A stretch of 64,000 nucleotides of DNA from Hypomesus transpacificus (Eukaryota > Chordata > Actinopteri > Osmeriformes > Osmeridae): NCBI RefSeq assembly GCF_021917145.1, contig NW_025813938.1, positions 1,467,301 through 1,531,300 on the forward strand, given 5' to 3'. Positions 34,281 through 44,498 of this stretch are shown in pieces. The notes below the pieces were generated by a model. That model was not told the DNA's origin. It searched no databases and saw only the letters and a program-made list of their open reading frames with translations. How positions within the stretch are numbered: position 1 is the stretch's first letter; each line of letters opens with the position of its first letter. Both the position numbers and the translations under genes were made by a program.

Positions 34281-35957
34281 TTACTTCCTCACAGACGCAA
34301 GGTAAGCGTACCAAAACAGGGCCACCATGTTGGCAAACAGAACTCGAAACTGGGAAAACAAAAGTGAATTACGAAAACAACCTGTCAGACCAATCCAAAA
34401 CCACATGACCACGAGTGCCAGTAAAGGCCACTTAGGTAAAAAGCTCACCTGAACAGGTATGTAGTTGATGTTGATAAACTGGAACGGTGTCCACACTTTC
34501 CAGTTCATTTTCAAGGCAGTCCAATAACTAGTTCTCACTTTGCCCTCAAAGTCTGATAAACTCTTTCCCTGAGAAACATTAAAAAGTCAAACAACATTCT
34601 TCATAGCAACCATTTTCAATAAATCTGATGATGTGGTGAAAACAGACAGTAAGGGAAGGAGATTGATGGGGAGGGAGAAGGGGAGTGATGATGAATGACC
34701 AGAGAAAGAGGAGATGGGGAGAGAGAGTTGAGGGAGTGAGGAGAGAGTGGGAGATGGGGAGAGAGTTGAGGGAGTGAGGGGAGAGTGAGTGAGGGGAGAG
34801 TGGGAGATGGGGAGAGAGTTGAGGGAGTGAGGGGAGAGTGAGAGATGGGGAGAGTTGAGGGAGTGAGGGGAGAGTGAGAGATGGGGAGAGTTGAGGGAGT
34901 GAGGGGAGAGTGAGAGTAGGGCGGGAGACAGTGGGAGATGGGGAGAGAGTAAAGCTGACCTCCAGGATGTTCATGACAAAGTAAAACAGCATCAGGAAGG
35001 CAGGGGCGAAGACAAGCCGATCCAGCAAGAGGCGCTTGACCACACAGTAAGGCTCAGACGCAGGCATCAGGACCTCCATGAGCTGGTAGAAGACATGGCT
35101 CACCGGCCCTGTGACAAAAAGCCTGAAGCCAAACAAGATCAAATCAACTGACCATCAACTGCTCCTCATGGCAATGCAGCAATATAGAAATGAGTCATTC
35201 ATGTCAAGATATAGGTTATATAGGAACATCTTGTCATTGGGACCTCTGGAAACGTCTTGTTTTGCTTACCCATAAATGGCATATCGAGTAGGTCCAGTAA
35301 TGTCTATCTTCTTCAAATCCTTGGTTTTTTTTCTTGCCTCTAAAGTTTGAGACAGGATGTTTCCCAACGCTGAGAGTATGCCACTGCAGATACATAAAAT
35401 CAATATTTATGTCACAGCAGAAAAACAATAAACAGTAAAACAATAAAACAAAGGTAAAGTGAAATCGTCATTTTGCTTCCAGAGGCAGTGCTGTCAAGCC
35501 AAGGGGAGGTTCTCACTGCCGAGGGTGATTGGTTAAAACAACCAGAGAAAGGTTAAAAGGTCTATGTTGAAAGAGACGCGTGTTTACTTTTAGGGTCATT
35601 CAAGTCAGTAACTTTAATGGTAGACATAAAACAAATAATAAATACATTTGTACAATATAATTAGCCAATTAACTAACTAAATTGGGGGAGAAACCCGTAA
35701 AATAATGACGCAAACCTGTTTGACTACAAACGGCGGCGAGGTTGCAACTAAATGTCACTTTTCACAGATGTGGCTGGCAAACTATAGTTAGCTCATAATC
35801 CATACAGTGCATTCTAGCAACCTGGCCAACTACTTTAAACTACTAACCTCGTCACGGATTTGGTGAGGATGGGGTAATTTTTCAGCAAACCCAGATACTG
35901 CTGAAGCAACCGAACATGAAAGGACGACTGTCGAATTGGCAAACTTTCAACAGGCAT
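34281..35957 (-). CDS. pxmp2: Peroxisomal membrane protein 2 (Mpv17/PMP22 family)
   Basis: Channel-forming protein of the peroxisomal membrane. Exons (5' to 3') 35848-35957, 35270-35383, 34960-35122, 34449-34568 and 34281-34349 give 191 residues (human 195). Recognisable: YPILTKSVTSGILSALGN, GPTRYAIYGLFVTGPVSH, RLLLDRLVFAPAFLMLF, and the family signature WKVWTPFQFININYIPV followed by FRVLFANMVALFWYAYL. Four hydrophobic segments. It lies downstream of ung in the same direction, about 0.6 kb away; human PXMP2 is also on 12q24. Confidence 0.96.
34640..34953. repeat. (GAGTGAGGGGAGAGTGAGAGATGGGG)-type array in pxmp2 intron
   Basis: Purine-rich on the plus strand, pyrimidine-rich in the transcript. 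It starts within about ten bases of the donor of exon 34960-35122. Confidence 0.9.
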
Positions 35958-36542
35958 TGTTTCTGTCGGCTATAAAACAATAACCATATATAGCTAGATT
36001 TACAATTTTAATAGCTAGCTTGATCTTGACAAGCTATTGCCTAAGTAGCAGGTCTAATACCTCGCAGCTGTTCTGTATCTTTACTTCCAAGTCATTAAAC
36101 TTGCCTGCTACCAACATGGCTAGCCAGCCCAGCGTCGCTCACTTACACCAACACAGCACGCCTTCTTTTGTGTCTGATTTGACAGCTGTTGAGGACTGAA
36201 CGCCAATTAGAAACGATACGGAAGTACGCAATATATTTATTTGGAAACACAAAACCATGAACTAATGTAAGAGTATATCCAAATTAGTCTACTTACTTAC
36301 TACTTCCCGTCTTCAGCCGTGGGTTCACCTAACTACTTAAGCATTTCCAACCAGCTGTATTACCATGAGCCTTAAAATAAAATGTAAACAGATGTGCAAA
36401 CTGGAACTACATGGACATTTACACACACACACACACCCACCCCAAGTAACTCTCCACAGTGTGGCGGAAAACATATAAGCTTATACGGTTTGGTTGGTAG
36501 CTAGCAAACAAGTTGCTAGTATTCGCACTTAAAATCCGGATC
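35958..36542. other. ung 3' flank and pxmp2 promoter region
   Basis: 585 bp between the pxmp2 start and the ung stop. It must hold the ung 3' UTR (a reversed AATAAA near 36235) and the pxmp2 5' region. No other feature seen apart from a short (CA)n at 36421-36436. Confidence 0.4.
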
Positions 36543-39500
36543 TCAAAGTGCGGTCCAGTCTATCGGTTGCTTCCCAGATTTCTTTAGCAGTTCGTTGGTC
36601 TTGGAGAAGTGCTTGCAACCAAGGAATCCCCTGTGTGCCGACAGCGGAGAAGGATGCACGGAGTGGAGGACGTGGTGACGTTTCTACCGAACACAAGAGT
36701 ACCGTTGCTAGAGGTTAGAAGACTTGACGTGTATTGACGTGTTTACGTGTATTAATTCACCACACGCTTTGATACATAGCAACATGCAAATAACGCTGTC
36801 ATGCAAACCATTACAGATACTGTGGGTTTGATCATCGTTACACATCACAGCAGATGTGTATAAGAGATACTGTAAATTCAACAAACTATAATGACATACT
36901 GTCTATTTAACGAACCATATAAAAACCGACATCCTGTATGATGTAACTATCAGAACCGATATACTGTAAAAACACCTAACCCTATAAGAACAAATACTGT
37001 ACAGTGCCCTCCAAAAGTATTGGAACAGTGAGGCCAATTCCTTTATTTTTGCTGTAGACTGAAAACATTTGGGCTTGACATCAAACGATGAATGTGAAAC
37101 CAGAGATCAACGTTTCAGCTTTTATTTCCAGGTATTTACATCAGGATCTGATGCACAAATTAGAAAATATCACCTTTTTGTTCGAACCCACCCATTTGTC
37201 ACGTGAGCAAAAGTATTGGAACATGTGACTGACAGGTGTGTTTTGTTGCCCAGGTGTGTCCTATTACATACATTATTCAATCAATAAATACCACTGAATG
37301 TCTACACTCAGGTTCAGATTGGGTAAGATAGGTTTTGTCTATGCAGACTGTATTCAGAGGTGAAAACAACATGAAAACCAGAGCGCTGTCTTTGGGTGAA
37401 AAACAAGCAATTGTGAGTCTTAGAGAAGATGGAAAATCAATCAGAGCCATTGCAGAAACATTGGCCATAGCCAGTACAACCATTTGGAATGTCCTGAAGA
37501 AGAAGAAAACTACTGGTGTACTAAGTAACAGACGTCGAACAGGTAGACCAAGGAAAACATCAGCAGTTGATGACAGAAACATTGTGAGAGCTGTAAAGAA
37601 AGACCCTAAAACAACTGTTAGTGAGATCAGCAACAACCTCCAGATGGCAGGAGTGAAGGTATCACTATCTACTGTTCGCAGAAGACTTCATGAACAAAAG
37701 TACAAGGGCTACACCAGAAGATGCAAACCACTCATTAGCAAGAAGAATAGGAAGGCCAGGCTGGAAATTGCCAAAAAGTACAGAGATGAACCTCAAAAAT
37801 TCTGGGACAAAGTTTTATGGACTGATGAGACAAAGATTAACTTTTACCAAAGTGATGGAAAGGCTAAAGTTTGGAGAAAGAAAGGAACTGCTCATGATCC
37901 CAAACACACAAGCTCATCTGTGAAACACGGTGGAGGTAATGTCATGGCTTGGGCTTGCATGGCTTCTTCTGGGACGGGCTCATTAATCTTCATTGAGGAT
38001 GTAACACATGATGGCAGCAGCAAAATGACCTCGGAAGTCTACAGAAACATTTTGTCTGCCAATTTAAGGAAAGATGCAACCAAACTGATTGGCAGAGCCT
38101 TCATCATGCAGCAAGATAACGACCCAAAACACACTGCCAAAACAACAAAGGAGTTCATCAGGGGCAAGAAATGGAAGGTATTAGACTGGCCAAGTCAATC
38201 TCCAGACTTAAACCCTATAGAGCATGCATTTTACCTGCTTAAGAGGAGACTGAAGGGAGGAACCCCACAAAACAAACAACAACTGAAAGAGGCTGCAGTG
38301 AAAGCCTGGGAAAGCATCAAAAAGGAAGAATGCAAAAGTTTGGTGACGTCAATGGGTCACAGACTTGCTGCAGTTATTGAAAGCAAAGGATTTGCAACTA
38401 AATATTAAGTCTTATTCACTTAAATATGTTTTAAGTATATCTGTTCCAATACTTTTGATCACATGACAAATGGGTGGATTCAAACAAAATGTGATATTTT
38501 CTTAGTTGTGCATCAGATCCTGATGTAAATACCTGGAAATAAAAGCTGAAACGTTGATCTCTGGTCTCACGTTCATTATTTGATGTCAAGCCCAAATGTT
38601 TTCAGTCTACAGCAAAAATAAAGGAATTCGCCTCACTGTTCCAATACTTTTGGAGGGCACTGTATATATCACTAACTATCAAAACAGATATGTAATCAGA
38701 TTAATTCAGTATATCTAATTGTATTTATATATCTAACCCTATCGATAGCCGCTCCTTTCTTCTGTGCGTAGGACCCCCACAGCATGAAGACAAGCCCCTG
38801 CAGGTTGTCATTGAGCCAGCGGATCACTGCATCCGTCAGCACCTCCCAGCCCCGGTCCTTGTGGGAGTTAGCCTGGTGAGCTCGCACGGTGAGCACCGCG
38901 TTGAGCAACAGCACTCCTGGGGGGGAGGAGGGGGGAGGGGGGGGAGGGGGGAGAGAGAGGGGAACATGAGTGGGAGGTAGGGGAGAACATGAGTGGGAGG
39001 TAGGGGAGAACATGAGTGGGAGGTAGGGGAGAACATGAGTGGGAGGTAGGGGAGAAGGGGAAAAAGAGAAGGGAGAGAGAAGGGGAGAAAGAGAGAGGGG
39101 GGGAGAAGGGGAGAAAGAGAGAGGGGGGGAGAAGGGGAGAAAGAGAGAGGGGGGGAAGGGGGGAAGGGAAGGGGAAGGGGGGAGGAGGGGGAGGGGGGAG
39201 AGAGAGGGGAACATGAGTGGGAGGTAGGGGAGAACATGAGTGGGAGGTAGGGGAGAAAGAGAAGGGAGAGAGAAGGGGAGAAAGAGAGAGGAGGGGAGAA
39301 GGGGAGAAAGAGAGAGGGGGGGAGAAGGGGAGAAAGAGAGAGGGGGGGAAGGGGGGAAGGGAAGGGGGGAGGGGGGGGGAGGGGGGAGAGAGAGGGGAAC
39401 ATGAGTGGGAGGTAGGGGAGAACATGAGTGGGAGGTAGGGGAGAACATGAGTGGGAGGTAGGGGAGAAGGGGAGAAAGAGAAGGGAGAGAGAGGGGAGAA

Positions 39501-41549
39501 AGAGAGAGGGGGGGAGAAGGGGAGAAAGAGAGAGGGGGGGAGGAGGGGAGAGAGTGACAAACTTACAGCACAGACAATGAGGTGATTCATTCATATAATG
39601 TGATCATACTGTTCAAGGTGTGGAGAGGTGACTTGTATTGATGTGAAGCTCCGTCAATGTCCAAGAGAGTTATCATCACATTCACATGTTCAGCCGTACC
39701 TTGTTGAGCCCATCCTGTCAGTTCTCCATGCCCAGGGTGTTGGAAGCCCTCTATGTCAGAGGACAATTCTTTGTACATGTTCAACAAGCTGAAAAATCAA
39801 ATCAAATGTATGAGTATTGCCCTTTTTTACAAGCAATGTCACAGAGGGCTTCACATACGCACTGCACCTCAACCCACCTACACCCTCAAAGGTAGACAAG
39901 AAAAAAAGAGGAGATGATGGGGATTGCATAAAGGGATAGTGTTGCGACAGCTGTTGGCTGCTAGTGTCAAGTGACGGCTCCTGTGTGTAACGTGACGGTT
40001 CCTCTGTGTAACGTGACGGCTCCTGTGTGTAACGTGACGGTTTCTCAGTGTAACATGACGGTTCCTCAGTGGAACGTGACGGTTCCTCAGTAGAACGTGA
40101 CGGTTCCTGTGTGTAACGTGACGGTTCCTGTGTGTAACGTTTGTGTACCTTGGTGGAGGTTTGACGTGTCTCTGCACACTGAAGCACAGCCCATGGGCTT
40201 GACTGGGACCGTGGTACGGATCCTGGCCAAGAACCACCACCTTGACCTGCCGTGGAGAAGACAAACAGGTCAAGATTGAGTCATAAACTATACCCCTCAT
40301 CGACGCTGAAAGATAAATCTAATGAGCTCCACTCATCTGGTCACCGTTTCCAAGAAAAATAATTTTGAGAATCTCTAATTCTCCAGGTTACAAGCAGTCT
40401 GAATACAGCAAGTGTATTTTTTTGTATACACATTGAGTATATACAAAAAGCTTGTTAGTGAATTGTATTTTTAAACCTTCTCCTGACTGGTGTAGAAGGG
40501 TGTTGGAATGCTGACCTGTGTCATGTGACACACTATGCAGGCATGTTGTTGTCCATCTTGAGAGATGTGTCATTTAATGTGTAACATTTTGAATAGGGAG
40601 TTAAGTCAGATAGGTGTCAGTCAGACACACCTGAAAGAATCACGTACTTACATCTTGAATGCTGCACACCTGTGTCCAGGTGAACACCTGGTCGGAGGGC
40701 GGGTATACAGTGTGATTTCTCCTCTCCTCTGCAACGAAGGACATCAACTACGCAGAATGTTAAAACGGGAAAGATTAGCCAATACTGCCCCTGTAACGTG
40801 TCCTTACATTCATCAGCAGAAAAATAGTGAAATTACACGTCTTTGTTGGTTCACAATCTTACTTCATTGAAATATGGTTTTGAAAACTCTGCTCCGAGCG
40901 CCTTTTTCCAGCTTTCCCCAAATCCTTCTGGTATTTGGCTGCCAAGGTCGCGCTTCGCCAGGGCCTCTCTCTTGTTTTGAGCGATTCGCTCGAGCTGTTC
41001 TGGGCTCAGACGATAAGATGACGAAGGAGCCGCCTTATCGTCAGATGTCTTCAGCTTCTTTTTCTGGCCAACCTTGGTAGTTCGGGAAAGGCAAGATTTT
41101 TGTGAAACTTGAGATGTCACATTTAACAGTTTCCTCGGTGAGCGTCTCACATACGGTGCAAACATAGTTAGGGACTTTCTAAACGCTGCGGCTGTTGAAC
41201 ATTACCTACTTCCTGTCGGGTTAGTACAAAAAAAAAGTGGTTACGGCGGGGACCATAAGGATAGTCATTGGTCAGTTTCTTGCTAATCGAACCAAAATAT
41301 AGACTGCTTTCTGGCAAGACAGAAACTTCAACATTGTTAGTTTTATCCACGTAAAGATTATAATCATAACCAGGTAAATACTGCAAACAACCACGCCCCC
41401 AAATAGTATTAGCTAGAAAGATAGCTAGCAACAGCGAGACCATATTCCTAACTTACATGCTCATCCTTGGTGTCTCCATTTAGCTTGTCTGTATTTCTCT
41501 TTTTCGAAATAGGCGTGAAAAACGAATTGATAGTTTTCTGACCAATCAT
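36543..41549 (-). CDS. ung: Uracil-DNA glycosylase with two alternative first exons
   Basis: Removes uracil from DNA to start base-excision repair. Nuclear form: exon 41457-41549 splices to 40863-41063; mitochondrial form starts in 40863-41165. Shared exons: 40652-40747, 40149-40246, 39700-39788, 38738-38916, 36543-36683. This gives 298 and 301 residues (human 313 and 304), both closing in frame. The nuclear exon begins [11 protein letters not shown], a PCNA-binding PIP box; the mitochondrial one begins [16 protein letters not shown], a basic presequence. Then LSPEQLERI (RPA-binding-like helix), the water-activating loop [31 protein letters not shown], and the minor-groove loop [11 protein letters not shown]. 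Head to head with alkbh2. A Tc1 element sits in the last intron. Confidence 0.97.
37002..38662. mobile_element. Full-length Tc1/mariner element with IR/DR ends
   Basis: 1661 bp, flanked by TA on both sides (37000-37001, 38663-38664). Inverted repeats of about 220 bp start CAGTGCCCTCCAAAAGTATT and end with the complement. Each contains two direct repeats of CAAAAGTATTGGAACA, an outer and an inner one (37010-37025 and 37208-37223 at the left; 38443-38458 and 38639-38654, reversed, at the right), the IR/DR arrangement. The two inverted repeats differ at about a dozen positions by eye. It carries one uninterrupted transposase gene. Confidence 0.96.
37371..38408 (+). CDS. Tc1-family transposase
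   Basis: DDE transposase for cut-and-paste movement at TA sites. The likely start is 37371 ([15 protein letters not shown]), giving 345 residues; an in-frame ATG at 37335 would add 12. N-terminal paired-like helix-turn-helix pair ([39 protein letters not shown]) with a GRPRK hook between. The catalytic residues are in place: D in [10 protein letters not shown] in [10 protein letters not shown] in [11 protein letters not shown]. No internal stop. It lies antisense to ung in its last intron. Whether it still moves cannot be told from sequence. Confidence 0.95.
   Translation: MKTRALSLGEKQAIVSLREDGKSIRAIAETLAIASTTIWNVLKKKKTTGVLSNRRRTGRPRKTSAVDDRNIVRAVKKDPKTTVSEISNNLQMAGVKVSLSTVRRRLHEQKYKGYTRRCKPLISKKNRKARLEIAKKYRDEPQKFWDKVLWTDETKINFYQSDGKAKVWRKKGTAHDPKHTSSSVKHGGGNVMAWACMASSGTGSLIFIEDVTHDGSSKMTSEVYRNILSANLRKDATKLIGRAFIMQQDNDPKHTAKTTKEFIRGKKWKVLDWPSQSPDLNPIEHAFYLLKRRLKGGTPQNKQQLKEAAVKAWESIKKEECKSLVTSMGHRLAAVIESKGFATKY
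38925..39556. repeat. Complex purine-rich array at a ung acceptor
   Basis: Alternates blocks of AACATGAGTGGGAGGTAGGGGAG-type units (23 bp) with GGGGAGAAAGAGAGAGG units. On the ung strand it is pyrimidine-rich and ends in CCCCCCCAG, the acceptor of exon 38738-38916. Similar blocks repeat about every 205-245 bp, suggesting higher-order duplication. Confidence 0.9.
39790..39892. repeat. Dispersed repeat fragment (AGAGGGCTTCAC family)
   Basis: GCCCTTTTTTACAAGCAATG then TCACAGAGGGCTTCACATAC, related to copies at 866 and 28745. It starts directly next to the ung exon at 39700-39788. Confidence 0.6.
39969..40140. repeat. 21-bp minisatellite, eight copies, after a ung donor
   Basis: Unit CGTGACGGTTCCTGTGTGTAA (one base variants). 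On the ung strand it starts about eight bases downstream of the donor of exon 40149-40246. Confidence 0.92.
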
Positions 41550-42023
41550 TCTCTTTAACACTTTACTGCTTTCGCCTTCTCTTTAGGTTGCCGGGGAATA
41601 ATTTGACTCCGAAACAGCAGAATCCAAGATGTGTCTAGCTAGCATGCAGGCTTCCACGTTCATCAGACATCCCCAGTGGATTATTTTCGCGCGCTATGAC
41701 GTTGCAGGGATACGTTTATGAATAGTGAATGATTTTAGGTAAACATTGGATTTTGACTGCAGCAACTAGTCAAAGTTCCTTATGTAAAACGTGCATAAAA
41801 ACATACGTTTGCGTGCATATGATCATAAACTAAGTTGTACTTAACTTCAGATGAGTTTGGATCTGAATTAATGCAGTTTTAGGATCTCGAACTTTCTTGT
41901 CCTAAATTCTTAATGCATTTATTGTACGGCTTAACACATTAACAAGGTGCAGTCTTACGGCGCTAAAATGTTCAAAGTTAACTACCATTGCAATGACAGG
42001 TCATTCTGATCTGCACGTCACTA
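41550..42023. promoter_or_regulatory. Shared head-to-head promoter region of ung and alkbh2
   Basis: 474 bp separate the nuclear ung start codon from the alkbh2 start codon. It must serve both genes in opposite directions. I see no TATA box placed convincingly for either. The mitochondrial ung start is served by a second promoter inside 41166-41456. Confidence 0.6.
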
Positions 42024-43342
42024 ATGGATACATTCACGACGAGGAAGCGTTCTCGTGCGCAGCGGACCGCAGCTGGACAGCGGACGGAAGCAGTGAGGTC
42101 GCCGTTAAAGCTGGAGAGCGACAAAAGCGAGTGCATAACGGAGGACGTGAAACATGCAGAGGAGGAAGAGCTCGCGGAGTTCTCTCAACCGGTTCCCTGG
42201 CGGAAGATTGAAGCGGAGGGACTAGACTGCGACTACGCTTTACTCTTCACCAAAGAAGAAGCAGATCGCCTCTTCAAACAACTGGAAGAAGAGGTGGTAT
42301 ATCTCACAGGTATGCACGGGCCTAATACGCAGACCAGGGGCGTTTCCCGAATGTAATCTTTTTGTTGCTATGCTACTGAGTCATTCCACCATGATTCACG
42401 GTGTCTTGGTCTATTCAACTATAAAAAAAAAACATATCAGGGGATGAAGCCACGGTTCAGGTGTTCGGCAAGGTCTACAGTGTTCCCAGGAAGCAGGCGA
42501 CATACGGGGACCCAGGACTGACCTACACCTACTCTGGAGTGAGACACATGGCCAAACCCTGGACTTCAGCCCTGGAGGACATCCGAGATGCTGTAACCAA
42601 GGCTACGGGACAAACCTTCAACTTTGTCCTGATTAACAGGTGAGTGTTGAAGTAAAATAGGTCTTGAAATACAGATTGTTAGTTTCAAATGGGTTGTTAT
42701 CAATCTCTGTGGAAGCAGAGAAACATCTAGAACAGTGGTTCTCAACCCTGGTCAAGTACACCCTGTCCTGCATCAAATAAATGGGTCGTTATCTAGTTAT
42801 GCAGAAGCCTGTTAACAACCATTCATTTGAATCAGGTGTGTTGGAGCAGGGAAACATCTAAAACATGCAGGACAGGGGGTACTTGAGGACCAGGGTTGAG
42901 AACCACTGATCTAGAACCAGGATTGAACACCCCTGTCCTGTGCCGTTCCCTCCCTCGTCTCCGACAGGTATAAAGATGGACGCGACCACATGGGCGAGCA
43001 CAGGGACGATGAGAGGGAACTGGATCCTCTCTCCCCCATCGCGTCGGTATCTCTGGGAGCGACGCGGGATTTCATCTTCCGCCACAGGGACACACGGGGA
43101 AACGGCGGCAGCGCCGGCTGGACCCGGTGAAGCTGGAGCTCTCTCATGGCAGCCTGCTCCTGATGAACCCGCCCACTAACACGCTCTGGTACCACAGCCT
43201 GCCCGCTCGACGGAGCGTCCTCACTCCCCGCATCAACCTCACCTTCAGACGCATCCTACTGGACTGCAAGGGAGGCTCCGCCCCCACGGGAGCTCTCCCT
43301 ACGGTGGCTGACAGGAGACACTCTTCAGCTTGTCAGTCCTAG
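42024..43342 (+). CDS. alkbh2: DNA oxidative demethylase ALKBH2, with one apparent frameshift
   Basis: Fe(II)/2-oxoglutarate dioxygenase that removes alkyl groups (1-methyladenine, 3-methylcytosine) from DNA. Exons 42024-42309, 42441-42639 and 42968-43342. Matches: a PCNA-binding APIM-like start (MDTFTTRKRSR), VQVFGKVYSVPRKQATYGD, FNFVLINRYKDGRDHMGEHRDDE (iron ligands HxD), SVSLGATRDFIFRH, then SHGSLLLMNPPTNTLWYHSLP (second His) and RINLTFRRIL (Arg for 2-oxoglutarate). The frame changes between 43095 and 43127: the upstream frame stops at 43128 while the conserved continuation is one frame over. One extra base in the GGGGAAACGG area would restore it. Given how well both sides are conserved, a sequencing error or a recent allele is more likely than an old pseudogene. 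Confidence 0.9.
42733..42908. mobile_element. 176-bp hAT (Charlie-like) MITE with 8-bp target duplication
   Basis: Starts CAGTGGTTCTCAACCCTGGT and ends with its complement. The terminal inverted repeats extend for about 40 bp with a small indel. Identical 8-bp flanks ATCTAGAA lie at 42725-42732 and 42909-42916. In alkbh2 intron 2; no coding capacity. Confidence 0.93.
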
Positions 43343-44498
43343 CATGTTTCCTCTCCTGCTTGTTGACTTTCTCGTTTGTCTGGATTGGCAGCGTGCGTGC
43401 CAGATATGTGCAATACATACGTGTAGTCAAGGAATTATTTAGTTCATTTATTTATATTTAAATCTATGAAAACAAGTCACATTCTGAACTTCTCACACTC
43501 AAACACACACATCTTAAATATACATTAGTGCAAGTTCACTGACAAATATTTAGGGGGCAGGGGTATGCAGTCTACTCTCATACAATTATTGGACAATGTC
43601 AAAAAAATGCAATTCTTTTGTGGTGTACATTATGCCAAACAACAGCTGTATACCGTTTAGATAACAAACACTTTGGCAGTGGTCTTTTAGGACACCAGGA
43701 GTCAGGTTAGTTCCATGCTCTTCAATCAGTTCAAAACCATCATTCTGTTAAATGAACAAGACTACTCGTTCATGTAGTGAAGCTATGTCTGTATAGTAAT
43801 TCTCTTATCGTACAATTAGAAAAATATGAGATTCAGCAGCAGAGTCAAGAGAGACACTTCTTTAAATACATTGTATACACAATACTATAGATTTAGAATG
43901 ACATCAGATGACAGTAGCAAAGGACACTGATGTGCAAATCCGTAATTGACTTTCATGAATTTCTACTGATATCGTTGTCATCCCCGTCCCCCCCCAAGAC
44001 ATAGTTGCCCTACATGAGCTACCTTAGTCTCTGAAATGTCAAACCCAACATCAACAACAAAAGTAATTCCATCTGTCAAAAACAGAAGAGATAAGTGATT
44101 ATTGACATTTTCAGAGATATATTTCACCAGACAGTTTCCTTAATCCCCCGATGTATGCAATCTTTGGAATCAAGTGCCACCTAATCAGAGCCTTTTGATT
44201 TGAAATTACTAGTATTAAAATACATGACAAGTGGGTCATCATAAACTCATTGTCTTATAGACATCTATGATACAACACTCACATTTATCAGAGGTAAAAA
44301 TAAAAAAAAGTAACGCCCCTTGCAAGATAGCAGGCAAAAGGTACAATCCTACAGGTAGACCGATGAGGGAGGGGGGTGGGGGGGAAATACAGTTACGGAG
44401 GGGAACCGTGTTCTGTGGCACACATGGCTTTGGTGGTATGGGTAAGAAAGTGACCAATCTGGGGTAGTATGAGTAAGAGAATGTCCAGGTTTTGGGGC
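43343..44498 (-). other. usp30: usp30 3' UTR region, convergent with alkbh2
   Basis: 1.15 kb with no supported gene. Reversed AATAAA motifs near 43448 fit the usp30 transcript end; the alkbh2 3' end must lie near here too. Confidence 0.4.

Noticed and set aside
38696-39594. Ser/Pro-rich frames of about 250 residues on the minus strand
   Set aside because: Repeat array in a ung intron; only the ung exon 38738-38916 is coding.
42024-43342. alkbh2 as an old pseudogene
   Set aside because: One frame change only, with all splice sites and active-site residues kept.
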